Of a stretch of DNA of 64,000 nucleotides, positions 16,868-26,129 are shown piece by piece. The first letter of the stretch is position 1. Every line of letters starts with the position of its first letter. Below the pieces are notes generated by a model. The model was not told the DNA's origin, searched no databases, and worked only from the letters and a program-made list of their open reading frames with translations. Made by a program: the position numbers and the translations under genes. Origin of the DNA: Arenibacter sp040216555 (GTDB lineage: Bacteria > Bacteroidota > Bacteroidia > Flavobacteriales > Flavobacteriaceae); the NCBI GenBank assembly GCA_040216555.1, contig JAVJOW010000017.1:3322-67321 (forward strand). The letters are read 5' to 3'.

Positions 16868-17503
16868 ATGAAAAAGAAAATTGGCATTTTATTTATACTT
16901 GGAGTAATCGGGATTTATTTGATTTTGGCCAGCTGCGATAGTATTATAGAAAATGCCACCGAAAACAGGACCTATTGGAACTTAAAAGAGGTTCCCAAAA
17001 ACAAAGTAGGCCTCGTCCTAGGCACTTCCAACAGGCTTGTAGGTGGAGGACCCAACCCCTATTATACGAATAGAATCAAAGCAACCCTTGAACTATTTAA
17101 GGCCGGAAAAATAGACTATGTTCTGGTCAGTGGGGATAATAGCACCCAGTACTACAACGAACCAACAGTTTTTAAGAAAGACCTAGTGCTGGGAGGAATA
17201 CCGAGTGAAAAAATCTTTTTGGATTACGCTGGTTTTCGCACTTTGGATTCCATGGTTAGGGCCAAGTTCATTTTCGGATTGGACAGTGTTACTATTATAT
17301 CCCAAAAATTCCATAATGAAAGGGCCATTTATTTAGCGGAACAAAAAGGATTGTTTGCCATAGGTTACAATGCAGATGATATCTCAATAAAACAAGGTTT
17401 AAAAATTCACATCAGGGAGTATTTTGCAAGGGTAAAAGTATTTATTGATTTAGCTCTCAATACACAACCAAAATTCTTTGGGGAGAAAATTGAAATCAAG
17501 TAA
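16868..17503 (+). CDS. SanA/YdcF-type DUF218 membrane-associated protein
   Basis: The 211-residue protein has one N-terminal membrane segment (about 5-23) and a DUF218 domain. Hallmarks are VGLVLGTSNRLVGG (about 47-60), YVLVSGDNS (about 88-96) and TIISQKFHNERAIYLAE (about 142-158), matching the SanA branch. E. coli SanA affects envelope permeability to vancomycin; its biochemical role is not settled. An ASC triplet follows the membrane segment, so lipid modification is possible. The Nramp-like gene begins 24 nt downstream on the same strand and may be co-transcribed. Confidence 0.85.
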   Translation: MKKKIGILFILGVIGIYLILASCDSIIENATENRTYWNLKEVPKNKVGLVLGTSNRLVGGGPNPYYTNRIKATLELFKAGKIDYVLVSGDNSTQYYNEPTVFKKDLVLGGIPSEKIFLDYAGFRTLDSMVRAKFIFGLDSVTIISQKFHNERAIYLAEQKGLFAIGYNADDISIKQGLKIHIREYFARVKVFIDLALNTQPKFFGEKIEIK

Positions 17504-17526
17504 ACTTAGCTATATTTACTCCTGCT

Positions 17527-18786
17527 ATGTCTAATGTGGCTTCCATACAAAAACTGCTTAAAAACCTTGGTCCTGGTCTACTTTTTGCCAGTACGGCCAT
17601 AGGAACTTCCCATTTAGTGCTATCCACCAAAGCGGGTGCCCAATATGGATGGATAATGGTAATCCCCATTTTATTGGCCAATATCTTAAAATATCCGTTT
17701 TTTGAATTTGGAGTCAGGTATACCAATATTACCAATAAAACACTTATAGAAGGCTACCTTAATCGTGGCAAGGCTTATCTAATCTTCTATGCCATTATTA
17801 ACTTGTTCAGTACTTTCACCATCCTCGCGGCGCTCTATGTGGTTACCTCCGGATTGCTAATTAATCTTTTTCAACTAACAAACACCCCGGTCAGTGTTGT
17901 AGCTGGTGGACTTTTTATTCTAATCTGTGTTCTACTTATCGTGGGACGTTATAAATTTCTGGAAATCTCGCTGAAGTATGTGATATCCATTTTGTTTTTG
18001 GCCCTTTTGGTGACTACAATTTTGGTAATCGCCAACGGGAAAGTTGCAGAAGCAGAAAACTTTAAAACACCCATAATTTTCAATGAAGTGGGAATTCTTT
18101 TTTTAATTGGACTAATGGGATGGATGCCAACAGCTGTGGAAGCCTCTAGTTGGATAAGTCTTTGGAGCATTGAAAAATTTAAAAATTCCAAAAAGAAACC
18201 CACTCTAAAAGAGGCCCTCCAAGAATTTAAGTTCGGTTATTTTACAACAGCTATTTTGGCCATTTTTTTTATGATTATTGGCTGGTTTACCCTCTATGGC
18301 ACCAACACGGAATTGAGCAATAACGCCGTAGTTTTTGCAGACCAATTGGTTCAACTGTTCACCACTAATATTGGGTCATGGGCTTATATTTTAATAGCTA
18401 TAGCCGCATTTGCCACCATGTTCAGCACCTGTATTACCGCACACGATGCTCTTAGCAGGGTAAGCGTTGATATTTTAAGCTTGCTGTTCCCCAAAAAGGA
18501 GGTTATAATAAATAAAGGATTTGCTATTGGCGTGTTGCTATTGGCCGTAATTAATTTTATGGTCATCAGTATCTTTTCTGCCAATATGGGAATCCTCGTT
18601 GCCATGGCCACTTTTGTATCATTTGTTACCGCTCCAATCATAGGGTATATGAATCTAAAGAACGTCATGAGCCACGAAATACCAGAATTGGATAGACCCA
18701 ACAGAAACCTGCAAATATTAACCTATCTCGGTATAATCTTTCTCACCCTATTTTCCATTTATTATTGTTGGATGTTATTTTTTTGA
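17527..18786 (+). CDS. Nramp-family transporter relative lacking the DPGN metal-binding motif
   Basis: The 419-residue protein has about 11 membrane segments and opens with NLGPGLLFASTAIGTSHLV, the Nramp TM1 frame. Canonical Nramp proteins carry DPGN four positions later, where Asp and Asn bind Mn or Fe; here the aligned residues are GTSH (26-29). In TM6 the canonical MPH is MPT (200-202). So the fold is recognisable but the usual ligands are missing. Related clades with altered motifs carry other substrates such as Mg, or have unknown ones. It follows the SanA-like gene by 24 nt; a weak TTG/TATATTTA promoter pair spans the junction. Substrate is unassigned. Confidence 0.85.
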   Translation: MSNVASIQKLLKNLGPGLLFASTAIGTSHLVLSTKAGAQYGWIMVIPILLANILKYPFFEFGVRYTNITNKTLIEGYLNRGKAYLIFYAIINLFSTFTILAALYVVTSGLLINLFQLTNTPVSVVAGGLFILICVLLIVGRYKFLEISLKYVISILFLALLVTTILVIANGKVAEAENFKTPIIFNEVGILFLIGLMGWMPTAVEASSWISLWSIEKFKNSKKKPTLKEALQEFKFGYFTTAILAIFFMIIGWFTLYGTNTELSNNAVVFADQLVQLFTTNIGSWAYILIAIAAFATMFSTCITAHDALSRVSVDILSLLFPKKEVIINKGFAIGVLLLAVINFMVISIFSANMGILVAMATFVSFVTAPIIGYMNLKNVMSHEIPELDRPNRNLQILTYLGIIFLTLFSIYYCWMLFF

Positions 18787-18925
18787 TAGAATGCATCTTC
18801 AAATAGCATTCATATGAGTGGATCGTGATCATTTTTAGCTGTTTAGTAAAGACTTAACACCCAAAATTTGCTTTTAACATCTCAATCCTTAACCTTTGTA
18901 GAATATCCTAAAGAAGCGCAGAATA
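18787..18925. other. Intergenic region before the 63-residue gene
   Basis: A 139-nt gap with a weak gaatgc/gcattc inverted repeat (18789-18811) that might end the Nramp transcript, and the promoter at 18867-18898. Confidence 0.35.
18867..18898 (+). promoter_or_regulatory. Promoter for the 63-residue gene
   Basis: TTTG (18867-18870), a 20-nt spacer, and AACCTTTG (18891-18898), one mismatch from the TAnnTTTG consensus, placed 27 nt before the ATG at 18926. Confidence 0.5.
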
Positions 18926-19117
18926 ATGAAATTGATACGTATACAGAGAAATACAAGGAACGAAAAGCGTTATAATTCCAAAATGGGGATTCTATACACC
19001 CGGGTAACCTATATTAAAGAAGTGATTTTCGGTATTCCGGTTAGGACACTCCATAAATACAGGGAAACTTACTACGGCGAAATCAAGGACTGTAGTGAGT
19101 GTAATTTGGCAAGATAA
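18926..19117 (+). CDS. Small conserved-looking hypothetical protein, 63 residues
   Basis: A short basic protein with a non-random composition: an N-terminal arginine/lysine-rich part (MKLIRIQRNTRNEKRYNSK), a middle LYTRVTYIKEVIFGIPVRTL with amphipathic strands, and a C-terminal YGEIKDCSECN containing a CxxC pair that could bind metal or form a disulfide. Residues such as HKYRETYYGEIKDCSEC read like a conserved motif rather than a shadow frame. No gene overlaps it on either strand, and a promoter lies just upstream. I cannot assign a family or function. Confidence 0.6.
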   Translation: MKLIRIQRNTRNEKRYNSKMGILYTRVTYIKEVIFGIPVRTLHKYRETYYGEIKDCSECNLAR

Positions 19118-19185
19118 CCGGCAATGACCCTTCGTTATATAACACAAAGTCCAAGGAAAACAATTTTGCAAATTATTAAACTCCC

Positions 19186-21123
19186 TTAAAACAGGAGATT
19201 GTAATTAAGTACAACTATTAGAGACCGCTCGTTCTTGTTGTGCAACATATCCAAGCAAAAAACTCCATCCTTACAACCATTTAAGAGTTTTTCCTCACCA
19301 TATCCTATGGAGTAAAGTATACTCCCCGCTGGCACGCCTTGTTGTATGAGATACTTTTTAATGGTATCCGCTCTTTTTTGAGACAAGGTAAAATTGGAAC
19401 TGGACCCACCCCTACTATCGGTATGCGATTCCACTCTAAGTTGCAATTGGGGAAATCTACCCATAACATCGACCACCTTATCCAACTCTTGGGCAATTTC
19501 GGGGGTAATATTGTTCTGACCCTTATTAAAATAAAACTTCTTTAATTTTATAACTGTTTGATCCTCTTGCTCCTCCACCAAATCGTCCAAAAATTTAATT
19601 CCCATATTGAAAGCTTTCTCTTGGATTTCTGCCAATTCGTTATCTTGATAAGTCACAGAAAATATAGAATGTTTCTCTTTAGTAGCTTCAATGGTAATGT
19701 TGTTCTGAAAAGGAATTTCAATATTGTAATCACCATTCTCGTCGGTAAATATTTCTTTAACCAACTTTCCATCTTTGTCGATTAGCCTAACTTGGGCCTT
19801 GGAGACCCCATTATTGGTGGTAAGGTTAACCACTTTCCCCTTTAATGCCAAGGTTTTTAATCCTGGTTTTTCTTTAACGTTAAAGCCATATATATCATCT
19901 CCACCTTTACCTCCGTCCCTATTGGACGAAAAATAACCCAACAGCCCATTAGTGTCATTGTTCTTAATAATAAACCCAAAGTCATCTTTTTCAGAATTTA
20001 TACCTGGCCCAAGATTGACGGGGATACTATAAGAGTCGTCCGTATGGATGGTAGATTTATAAATATCCATTCCCCCTAGACCATAAAATATATCCGAGGA
20101 AAAATACAAGCTGTTCTCAAAAATAAACGGAGCAATTTCATTCCCAGGAGTATTAATTCTGGGTCCCAAATTGGTTGGGGCCGACATTATTACGCCGTCA
20201 TTGGTGTACACAAAATAGATATCCGTACCGCCATAACCATCACCAAAATCAGCTGCAAAAAATAATCTGCCTGTAGCCGCCTCGTAAAAAGGATAATAAA
20301 AAGAGGTATCGGGATCCCTCAAAACAAACTTAAATGAACCTTGGCCAGTGGTCATGCCAATCGACAAGGCATTTTTGCCATTGTCACTAAATTGTAAATT
20401 CTCGCCATCCGAATTGGACAGCACATAGAAAATATTGTTCAACTCCTGGGAATAAAAGGGTGTAGCCCTATGGAATTTAGTATCCGGGATACCCTTGAAC
20501 GGTTGTGGGTCCGCCACATTGCCCTGAATGTCAATTTTGGACTCGTAAATATTGAGGTATGCTTCTCCCGATGGCCCATAAATCCTCTTGGATCCATCTG
20601 GCCTATCACTTGAAAACAACAATTTGTCTTTATAAAAAGTAGGTGAAAAGTCGGCCTTTGCACTATTTCCACTTATATTGAATACCGCAAAATCCAGATC
20701 CTCATTACTATTGGTAGCTATTAATTCATAATTAAAAATCGAATTCTCTACCAATTCCTTTGGCAATTTATCTTCTTTGGTAGCCAAATAGGCCTTTACT
20801 TTTTCTACTTCCGAGGTTTTGGCCAAGGACTGCAACATTTTATTAAAGTGATATTGGGACATAGTAGTATCCTTCTGATAAATATCCACATAGATGTCCG
20901 AGGCCTTTTTGTAGTTCCCTATTTTCATATAGGAATCCGCTAGGTTTAAATACTGATTATTGGAAAGTTTAGATTCCCTCAATTCTTTTTGGTATTCAAT
21001 AATAGCCTGATTGTAGGAATATTCAAAAAACAATATATCCCCCTTGGATTTCTTTTGCTGTGCAAAACCGAAGGACGACAAAATGATAAAAAATACAACT
21101 ACTATATTAAACCTCATATTCAT
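19186..21123 (-). CDS. TPR/PD40/OmpA-family outer membrane protein of a T9SS surface operon
   Basis: The 645-residue exported protein starts with a signal peptide (about 1-21, FGFAQ). Residues about 25-125 contain TPR-like helices. Residues about 160-400 contain WD40-like PD40 strands (FSPTFYKDKLLFSSDRPDG, FSSNRDGGKGGDDIYGF). Residues about 410-500 look like a CarboxypepD_reg-like domain. The C-terminus (about 530-645) is OmpA-like, with RVESHTDSRGG. This architecture is regularly found directly after PorP/SprF genes in Bacteroidota and may anchor the adhesin complex to peptidoglycan. It is the last gene of the operon, with a 6-nt gap to the PorP/SprF gene. Confidence 0.92.
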   Translation of the reverse strand: MNMRFNIVVVFFIILSSFGFAQQKKSKGDILFFEYSYNQAIIEYQKELRESKLSNNQYLNLADSYMKIGNYKKASDIYVDIYQKDTTMSQYHFNKMLQSLAKTSEVEKVKAYLATKEDKLPKELVENSIFNYELIATNSNEDLDFAVFNISGNSAKADFSPTFYKDKLLFSSDRPDGSKRIYGPSGEAYLNIYESKIDIQGNVADPQPFKGIPDTKFHRATPFYSQELNNIFYVLSNSDGENLQFSDNGKNALSIGMTTGQGSFKFVLRDPDTSFYYPFYEAATGRLFFAADFGDGYGGTDIYFVYTNDGVIMSAPTNLGPRINTPGNEIAPFIFENSLYFSSDIFYGLGGMDIYKSTIHTDDSYSIPVNLGPGINSEKDDFGFIIKNNDTNGLLGYFSSNRDGGKGGDDIYGFNVKEKPGLKTLALKGKVVNLTTNNGVSKAQVRLIDKDGKLVKEIFTDENGDYNIEIPFQNNITIEATKEKHSIFSVTYQDNELAEIQEKAFNMGIKFLDDLVEEQEDQTVIKLKKFYFNKGQNNITPEIAQELDKVVDVMGRFPQLQLRVESHTDSRGGSSSNFTLSQKRADTIKKYLIQQGVPAGSILYSIGYGEEKLLNGCKDGVFCLDMLHNKNERSLIVVLNYNLLF

Positions 21124-21129
21124 CTTTTT

Positions 21130-22122
21130 TTAGAAAAACCTCGGACTGTCTATCTGTTTAGGCATACCTTTTTGATCCCTTTTATTGTCCTTTTTAGTTT
21201 TCCCTATTGATCTACCCAAATAAAACTTTAAAATTACTTCATGAGAACCTTGACTATATTCCCCCAATCCATTGGTATTGTAATCATAGGAATATCCAAG
21301 GAACAGACTGTTGGAAATCTGCAATCCGGCCAAGCCACTTAATGCGTTGTCCAATCTGTAGGATGCCCCTAAAGTTACTATATCGTTAATTAAAAAATTC
21401 GTAGACAAATTCAGGTTTAAGGGCAGGCCCTTTAAATAATTCATTAAGAATGCCGGTTTAAATTTAAGGCCTTCCGAAAAATCAAAAACATAACCACCTA
21501 TAAAATTAAACTGCATTTTATCTTCCACAATATTAGCCACCTCGTCAGCATAAATGCCCGACGTTAAAAAATTGGGTACCGACAAGCCCACATACCAATT
21601 TTCTTGGTACATAAACATCCCCGCACCCACTGTAGGATAAAATTTATTAAAGGTGTCCGCATTATTGATCAAGGGCTCATTTGGGTTTTCAAAGTCTCCT
21701 TTGGTATAATCCACATCCAACAAAGAACCTCCTGCATCTACCCCAAAGGACAGTTTGGTTTCGTCCGATATCTTCACCTGAAAGGAATAGGCCAAATCTA
21801 TATATGTTTGGGTGGTAGGCCCCAACTGATCACTTACCACATTAAAGCCCAAGCCATTTTTTTCATTGGCCAAGGGTAGATTTACGCCGAACCTCAATGT
21901 TTTTGGTGCCCCTGGTATTCCAGACCATTGCACACGGTACAAACCCGTAATATCTGGAGTCTCCACCGTACCCACATAGGCAGGGTTAAAACTTCCTATA
22001 TTGTACATATATTGGGTATACTGAGGTTCTTTCTGCCCAAAAAGCATGCCCGCAGAAAAAAACAGTAGGCAAAAAAACAATAAAATATCTCTATACCCTT
22101 TATCGTATATTCTTAAATTCAT
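21130..22122 (-). CDS. PorP/SprF-family type IX secretion outer membrane protein
   Basis: The 330-residue outer-membrane barrel belongs to the PorP/SprF family. After a signal peptide (about residues 10-29), the signature YTQYMYNIGSFNPAYVGT (about 35-52) is diagnostic. SprF in Flavobacterium johnsoniae is needed for surface display of the adhesin encoded next to it, and the same pairing occurs here. The stop codon is 6 nt before the OmpA-family gene, and the start is 8 nt after the adhesin stop, so the three are translated from one message. It probably serves the adhesin encoded upstream. Confidence 0.93.
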   Translation of the reverse strand: MNLRIYDKGYRDILLFFCLLFFSAGMLFGQKEPQYTQYMYNIGSFNPAYVGTVETPDITGLYRVQWSGIPGAPKTLRFGVNLPLANEKNGLGFNVVSDQLGPTTQTYIDLAYSFQVKISDETKLSFGVDAGGSLLDVDYTKGDFENPNEPLINNADTFNKFYPTVGAGMFMYQENWYVGLSVPNFLTSGIYADEVANIVEDKMQFNFIGGYVFDFSEGLKFKPAFLMNYLKGLPLNLNLSTNFLINDIVTLGASYRLDNALSGLAGLQISNSLFLGYSYDYNTNGLGEYSQGSHEVILKFYLGRSIGKTKKDNKRDQKGMPKQIDSPRFF

Positions 22123-22130
22123 AGTCTATT

Positions 22131-25100
22131 TTATCTTATGATTTGGATCCAACCTTTTCGAACTTCCGTTCCATCACCTAGATCCAAGATATAAAAGTAG
22201 GTCCCTTTTGGCAAATCTCCATTTTTCCCTGTCGCCATCCAAGTATTATCATAGCCATTGGCAGAAAAAACTTCATTGCCGTAGCGATCATAAACTTGCA
22301 GCGTATTATTTGGGTAATCGGCTATACAATTGATATAAACCGCATCGTTTATTCCATCTCCATTTGGGGATATCTGATTAAAGAGGAACCCACATTCATC
22401 CGACGATCGCGGTGTCACTGTTACACTAGCAGTTGCCCTATCGTTGGTTGCATTACTATCTTCAGGGAAAGAGTCTACTATAGCTGCAATATTCTGGTAG
22501 GTACCCACCTCAGGTACTATGGCAGTAATTGTTAAAGTATTGACCTCATCTGACAAAACCTCATCCAATTGCCATACCCCTGCCACTGCATCATATACTC
22601 CCTTAGTAGCAGAACTACTTACGTACTGGAATCCGGTTGCAGGGCTCACAAGATCGTTCACCCTTATATTGGTCACCATAATCTGACTTAGGTTGGTCAA
22701 GGTTACGGTAAATATAACTTCCCTACCCACCAAAACACTTTCCTTATCCACAGTTTTCTCAAGGGCAAGGTCAATTCGGCATGCATCGGAAATATTCGGA
22801 ATACAAGGATTATTGTTGGCGGGATCCAGTTGGTCCACAATACCATCATTGTCCGAATCCAAAATATTGGAATCAAGGGCATCTATTATTCCATCACCAT
22901 CAGTGTCTATCGGATTATTAATATCCGGCCCCACTTCTACCCCATCTTCAATACCATCGGCATCCGTATCCCGAAGTGCGGGATCCAGTCCTAGAGCAGT
23001 TTCATCCCTGTCAAAAAGGCCATCCCCATCACTATCCATAGTACAGGTAGTTACGGTAATAGTAACCTCCACACTTTCATCTACGCAAGGAGAAACAGCA
23101 GTATTTGTCGTAAACCTAAAGACGTAATCCCCATCTGCGGCGCCCTCAAAATCAACAATATTATCCGTACCAATAGTGATGGTACTCGGAGGGGTGCCTA
23201 CTATGCTCCATACCCCGGCCGTACCTCCGGCCCTGGTATCGTCCAAATCTACAGTAGTAGGTCCTCCACCGGTAATACTGCAAGCTGAAGTATCTTTTAT
23301 TGTACCAGTATCTACCAGAGCATTGACGGTTATTGTAACCGCTTCCCGCTCGGAGAAACAACCGTTGGCAAAAGCCTCTACATAATAGGTAGTAGTACCA
23401 CTAACACTTGTGGAAAAGCTACTTCCTTCCTCCAAAGAAGTGCCACCCGATTCCGAAGCGTACCAGAACAAACTACCACCAGCTGTTACCGTTGCACTTA
23501 TAGTTGCCATACCCGTTCCGCAAATTGTTGCTGGGGTGGTACTCAGTATTTCTGGAGGTACGTTGCGTACCAAGGTTACCTCCAACGGCGGACTTACGCA
23601 ATCTGTGCTTTCATTATATAAAAACCCATAAAAAGTAGCCTCAAAATCTATTATGCTAGTGCTTAACCAATTAAGTTCATTCGAAAAGTCACTACTACTG
23701 CTCCATATCAATTCAAAACCGGCAGGTATGGCAGTGTCCGTATAAGCATCCAAATCTTGGGTAAAGGCATCGCAAAAAATAGTAGGAGTACTATTTATCA
23801 AAGGTGCCTCAATACAATTATCATTATCGGCAATGGTACCTATACCCTGATCTTTATCAATTTGGATCAATCCTATGGGATTGGACAAGTTTACAAAAAA
23901 GCTTTCGGTTCCTTCCGCTACGACATCCTCCAATATATTGATTACTATTGATTGTGTTTCGTTGTTCAAGCCCAAGAAAGTAAGTGTTCCCGATCCAGTT
24001 GTATAATCCGTTCCGGCAGTAGCCGTATTATTGGCCGTAGAATAGTCTACTGAGGCCCCTGCCGGAACATTGGCATTTAAGGTAACTGTAAAGGTTGCTG
24101 TTGCTTCATTTTCATTTACCAATACATCATCTATGGAGATTCCAGCGATATCTTCACTGGCTATATTTACGGTAGCGTTGTTGGGTGCACCAACGATATA
24201 TCCAGTGCCACTTGCCAGACTTACAATTACTGTTTCCAATCCCGCTTCTACTTCTGAATCATTTATAGGGTTCAAAGTTATAGTAGCACTCTCTTGCCCA
24301 TTCCCTATGGAGACAGAACCAGCAAGGGCTATATAATCCGAACCGGAGACAGCAGTGCCACCTACGGTATAATTGATTACCATAGGGCTGCCCGTCAGGT
24401 TTGTAGTGTTTAAGCCTACTGTAAAAGTACCTGTATTCAACGGACTTTCCGCGGCATCAGCATCTGTTGCGGTTACTGTAGCAATATAGCTGTCATTATC
24501 CAAAATAGTCCCAATTCCCTGTGTCTTGCCAAGTTGTGCAAAACCGGTTGCATTGGTAAGGTTTACAAAAAAGGTTTCAGTCCCTTCAACCAGGACATCC
24601 TCAGAAATATCGATTGTAATTGTTCTTGTTTCACCATTTAATCCCAAAAACGCGACAGTACTTGTCTCAGCAACATAATCACTTCCAGCTAAAGCGGTAT
24701 TATTGGCTGTGGAATACGATACTATAGTTCCAAGAAAAACAGCCCCGTTCAAGGTAACGGTAAAGGTTGCGGTGCCATCGCCTTCATTGACTGAAACATC
24801 GTCAATGGAAACACCGGCAGTATCGTTGTCCGCAATGGTCACCGTAGCCGTATTGTTCGGGGCGCCTGCCACAGCATAGCCCGTACCAGCCGCCAAGGTA
24901 AGTATTACCGTCTCGGAACCTTCGGCAACCGCATCATCCACAGGGGTGATCGTTATCACGCCAGTCCGGGCGCCATTGGCTATGGAAACGCTGGTCCCGA
25001 TGTTCGCATAGTCCGTCGTATTCGTTGCATTGGAACCTCCCGTAGCGATATTGAAGTTTACTACAATAGTGCTACCTGAGGTGTTGGTCGTCCCAAGGTC

Positions 25101-25973
25101 TACCGTGAACTGGCCAGTGGTCGTGCCGGCCTCCGTTGCGGTAGGATCGGTCGCTGTGATGCTTGCCGTATAGCTGTCGTCATTGTTTATAGTACCTGTG
25201 GCAGTGGAAGGAGCACCTAAAGTGTACCCGGCGCTCGGGGCACTTAGCGTTACCGTAAAAGTTTCGTTAGCCTCAACTGCCGTATCCCCGCTCACATTGA
25301 TCGTGATCGCCGCAGTCGAAGATCCGATAGCAAAGGTCGCCAAGCCGGTCGGGAATACCCCACCGTCGAAGTCCGCAGCGTTGGCGCTCACCCCTGTGAC
25401 CGTAAAGGTCGCTGTAGCAGCAGAAGTAGTCGCTCCCGTTCGGTTCGCCGTGAAATTAAAAGCCGTAGTGCCAGCATTGCCCTCGGATAGGGCCACCCCA
25501 GCTCCCATTGTTATCACATCGCTGTCGTCATTGTTTATAGTAATTGTGGCGCTATCTGTAATATCAACTATTGCAATGGTTCCAGAAAGGTTAGCCATAT
25601 TAACCGTTAGATCCTCATCAAGTTCAACAAAACTATCAAACGTTGGCAGAATTGTAAAAAATTGTTGTTCACCTGGATTTCCCGCAAAAGTTAAGGTAAA
25701 TGAACTAACCGCAGTATAATCATTATCCGCAATTGTCGCGGTACCATCCACTGTCGAAACATCCACAGTAAAACCACCAGGTACTGCAATATCCAGAGTG
25801 GCAGTAATCGTAATGGCACCATCATCTTCGTTTCCATTTTCATCCTCAATAGTTACTGCCTGCCCAAACCCATTAAACCCAAGAAGCAAGAACGCACATA
25901 AAAAAGTTAAACTTCTCAGGTAGCGAGAAATCAAAAGTTTGGAAAATATATTATAAAGGGTATTTATTTTCAT
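22131..25973 (-). CDS. Large Calx-beta repeat adhesin with type-B T9SS sorting domain
   Basis: The 1280-residue secreted protein begins with a signal peptide (about 20-38, ending NGFGQ). Six Calx-beta domains follow, at about 40-150, 152-266, 268-385, 387-494, 497-608 and 610-719, each ending near INNDDS or ADNDT. Then come Ig-like segments (about 720-985), a calcium-binding DSDGDG region (about 985-1065), a DUF11 domain (about 1072-1190), and the gliding-motility-type C-terminal sorting domain (FNQISPNGDGIND to KGWIQIIR). It should be exported by SprA-type T9SS and displayed with the adjacent PorP/SprF. Domains 2 and 3 are encoded by distinctly GC-rich DNA. The ligand is unknown. Confidence 0.93.
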   Translation of the reverse strand: MKINTLYNIFSKLLISRYLRSLTFLCAFLLLGFNGFGQAVTIEDENGNEDDGAITITATLDIAVPGGFTVDVSTVDGTATIADNDYTAVSSFTLTFAGNPGEQQFFTILPTFDSFVELDEDLTVNMANLSGTIAIVDITDSATITINNDDSDVITMGAGVALSEGNAGTTAFNFTANRTGATTSAATATFTVTGVSANAADFDGGVFPTGLATFAIGSSTAAITINVSGDTAVEANETFTVTLSAPSAGYTLGAPSTATGTINNDDSYTASITATDPTATEAGTTTGQFTVDLGTTNTSGSTIVVNFNIATGGSNATNTTDYANIGTSVSIANGARTGVITITPVDDAVAEGSETVILTLAAGTGYAVAGAPNNTATVTIADNDTAGVSIDDVSVNEGDGTATFTVTLNGAVFLGTIVSYSTANNTALAGSDYVAETSTVAFLGLNGETRTITIDISEDVLVEGTETFFVNLTNATGFAQLGKTQGIGTILDNDSYIATVTATDADAAESPLNTGTFTVGLNTTNLTGSPMVINYTVGGTAVSGSDYIALAGSVSIGNGQESATITLNPINDSEVEAGLETVIVSLASGTGYIVGAPNNATVNIASEDIAGISIDDVLVNENEATATFTVTLNANVPAGASVDYSTANNTATAGTDYTTGSGTLTFLGLNNETQSIVINILEDVVAEGTESFFVNLSNPIGLIQIDKDQGIGTIADNDNCIEAPLINSTPTIFCDAFTQDLDAYTDTAIPAGFELIWSSSSDFSNELNWLSTSIIDFEATFYGFLYNESTDCVSPPLEVTLVRNVPPEILSTTPATICGTGMATISATVTAGGSLFWYASESGGTSLEEGSSFSTSVSGTTTYYVEAFANGCFSEREAVTITVNALVDTGTIKDTSACSITGGGPTTVDLDDTRAGGTAGVWSIVGTPPSTITIGTDNIVDFEGAADGDYVFRFTTNTAVSPCVDESVEVTITVTTCTMDSDGDGLFDRDETALGLDPALRDTDADGIEDGVEVGPDINNPIDTDGDGIIDALDSNILDSDNDGIVDQLDPANNNPCIPNISDACRIDLALEKTVDKESVLVGREVIFTVTLTNLSQIMVTNIRVNDLVSPATGFQYVSSSATKGVYDAVAGVWQLDEVLSDEVNTLTITAIVPEVGTYQNIAAIVDSFPEDSNATNDRATASVTVTPRSSDECGFLFNQISPNGDGINDAVYINCIADYPNNTLQVYDRYGNEVFSANGYDNTWMATGKNGDLPKGTYFYILDLGDGTEVRKGWIQIIR
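24821..25542 (-). repeat. GC-rich tandem pair of Calx-beta modules inside the adhesin gene
   Basis: Counting bases by 60-nt lines, most lines from 24840 to 25500 are 53-65 percent GC (one line near 25021 is 42), against about 38-42 percent on either side. The segment matches Calx-beta domains 2 and 3 almost exactly (residues 152-385). A 22-bp identical direct repeat lies at 25173-25194 and 25521-25542, at the two ends of domain 2 and encoding the TINNDDS linker. This pattern suggests module gain by recombination. Confidence 0.75.
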
Positions 25974-26129
25974 AGCCGGTTATATCATTCAAAGATTTAA
26001 GAGGGAAATGGACATGCCATTTCCCAAAATTTAGGGAATCAATATTAAGAAAAAATACCCCACAAGCCTAAGAATAAGGGTTAAATATAAATTTATCAGA
26101 TAAACGGCAAAAAACTACAGCAAAGCCAT

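Noticed and set aside
24000..25540. Repetitive DNA in the adhesin, considered as a repeat array or mobile element
   Set aside because: The repeats are in frame and correspond to Calx-beta domains; no transposase or terminal repeats were seen.
25183..25719. Open frame of 178 codons antisense to the adhesin gene
   Set aside because: It is a by-product of the repetitive, stop-poor GC-rich Calx-beta DNA; residues are mirror images of the repeats, not a protein family.
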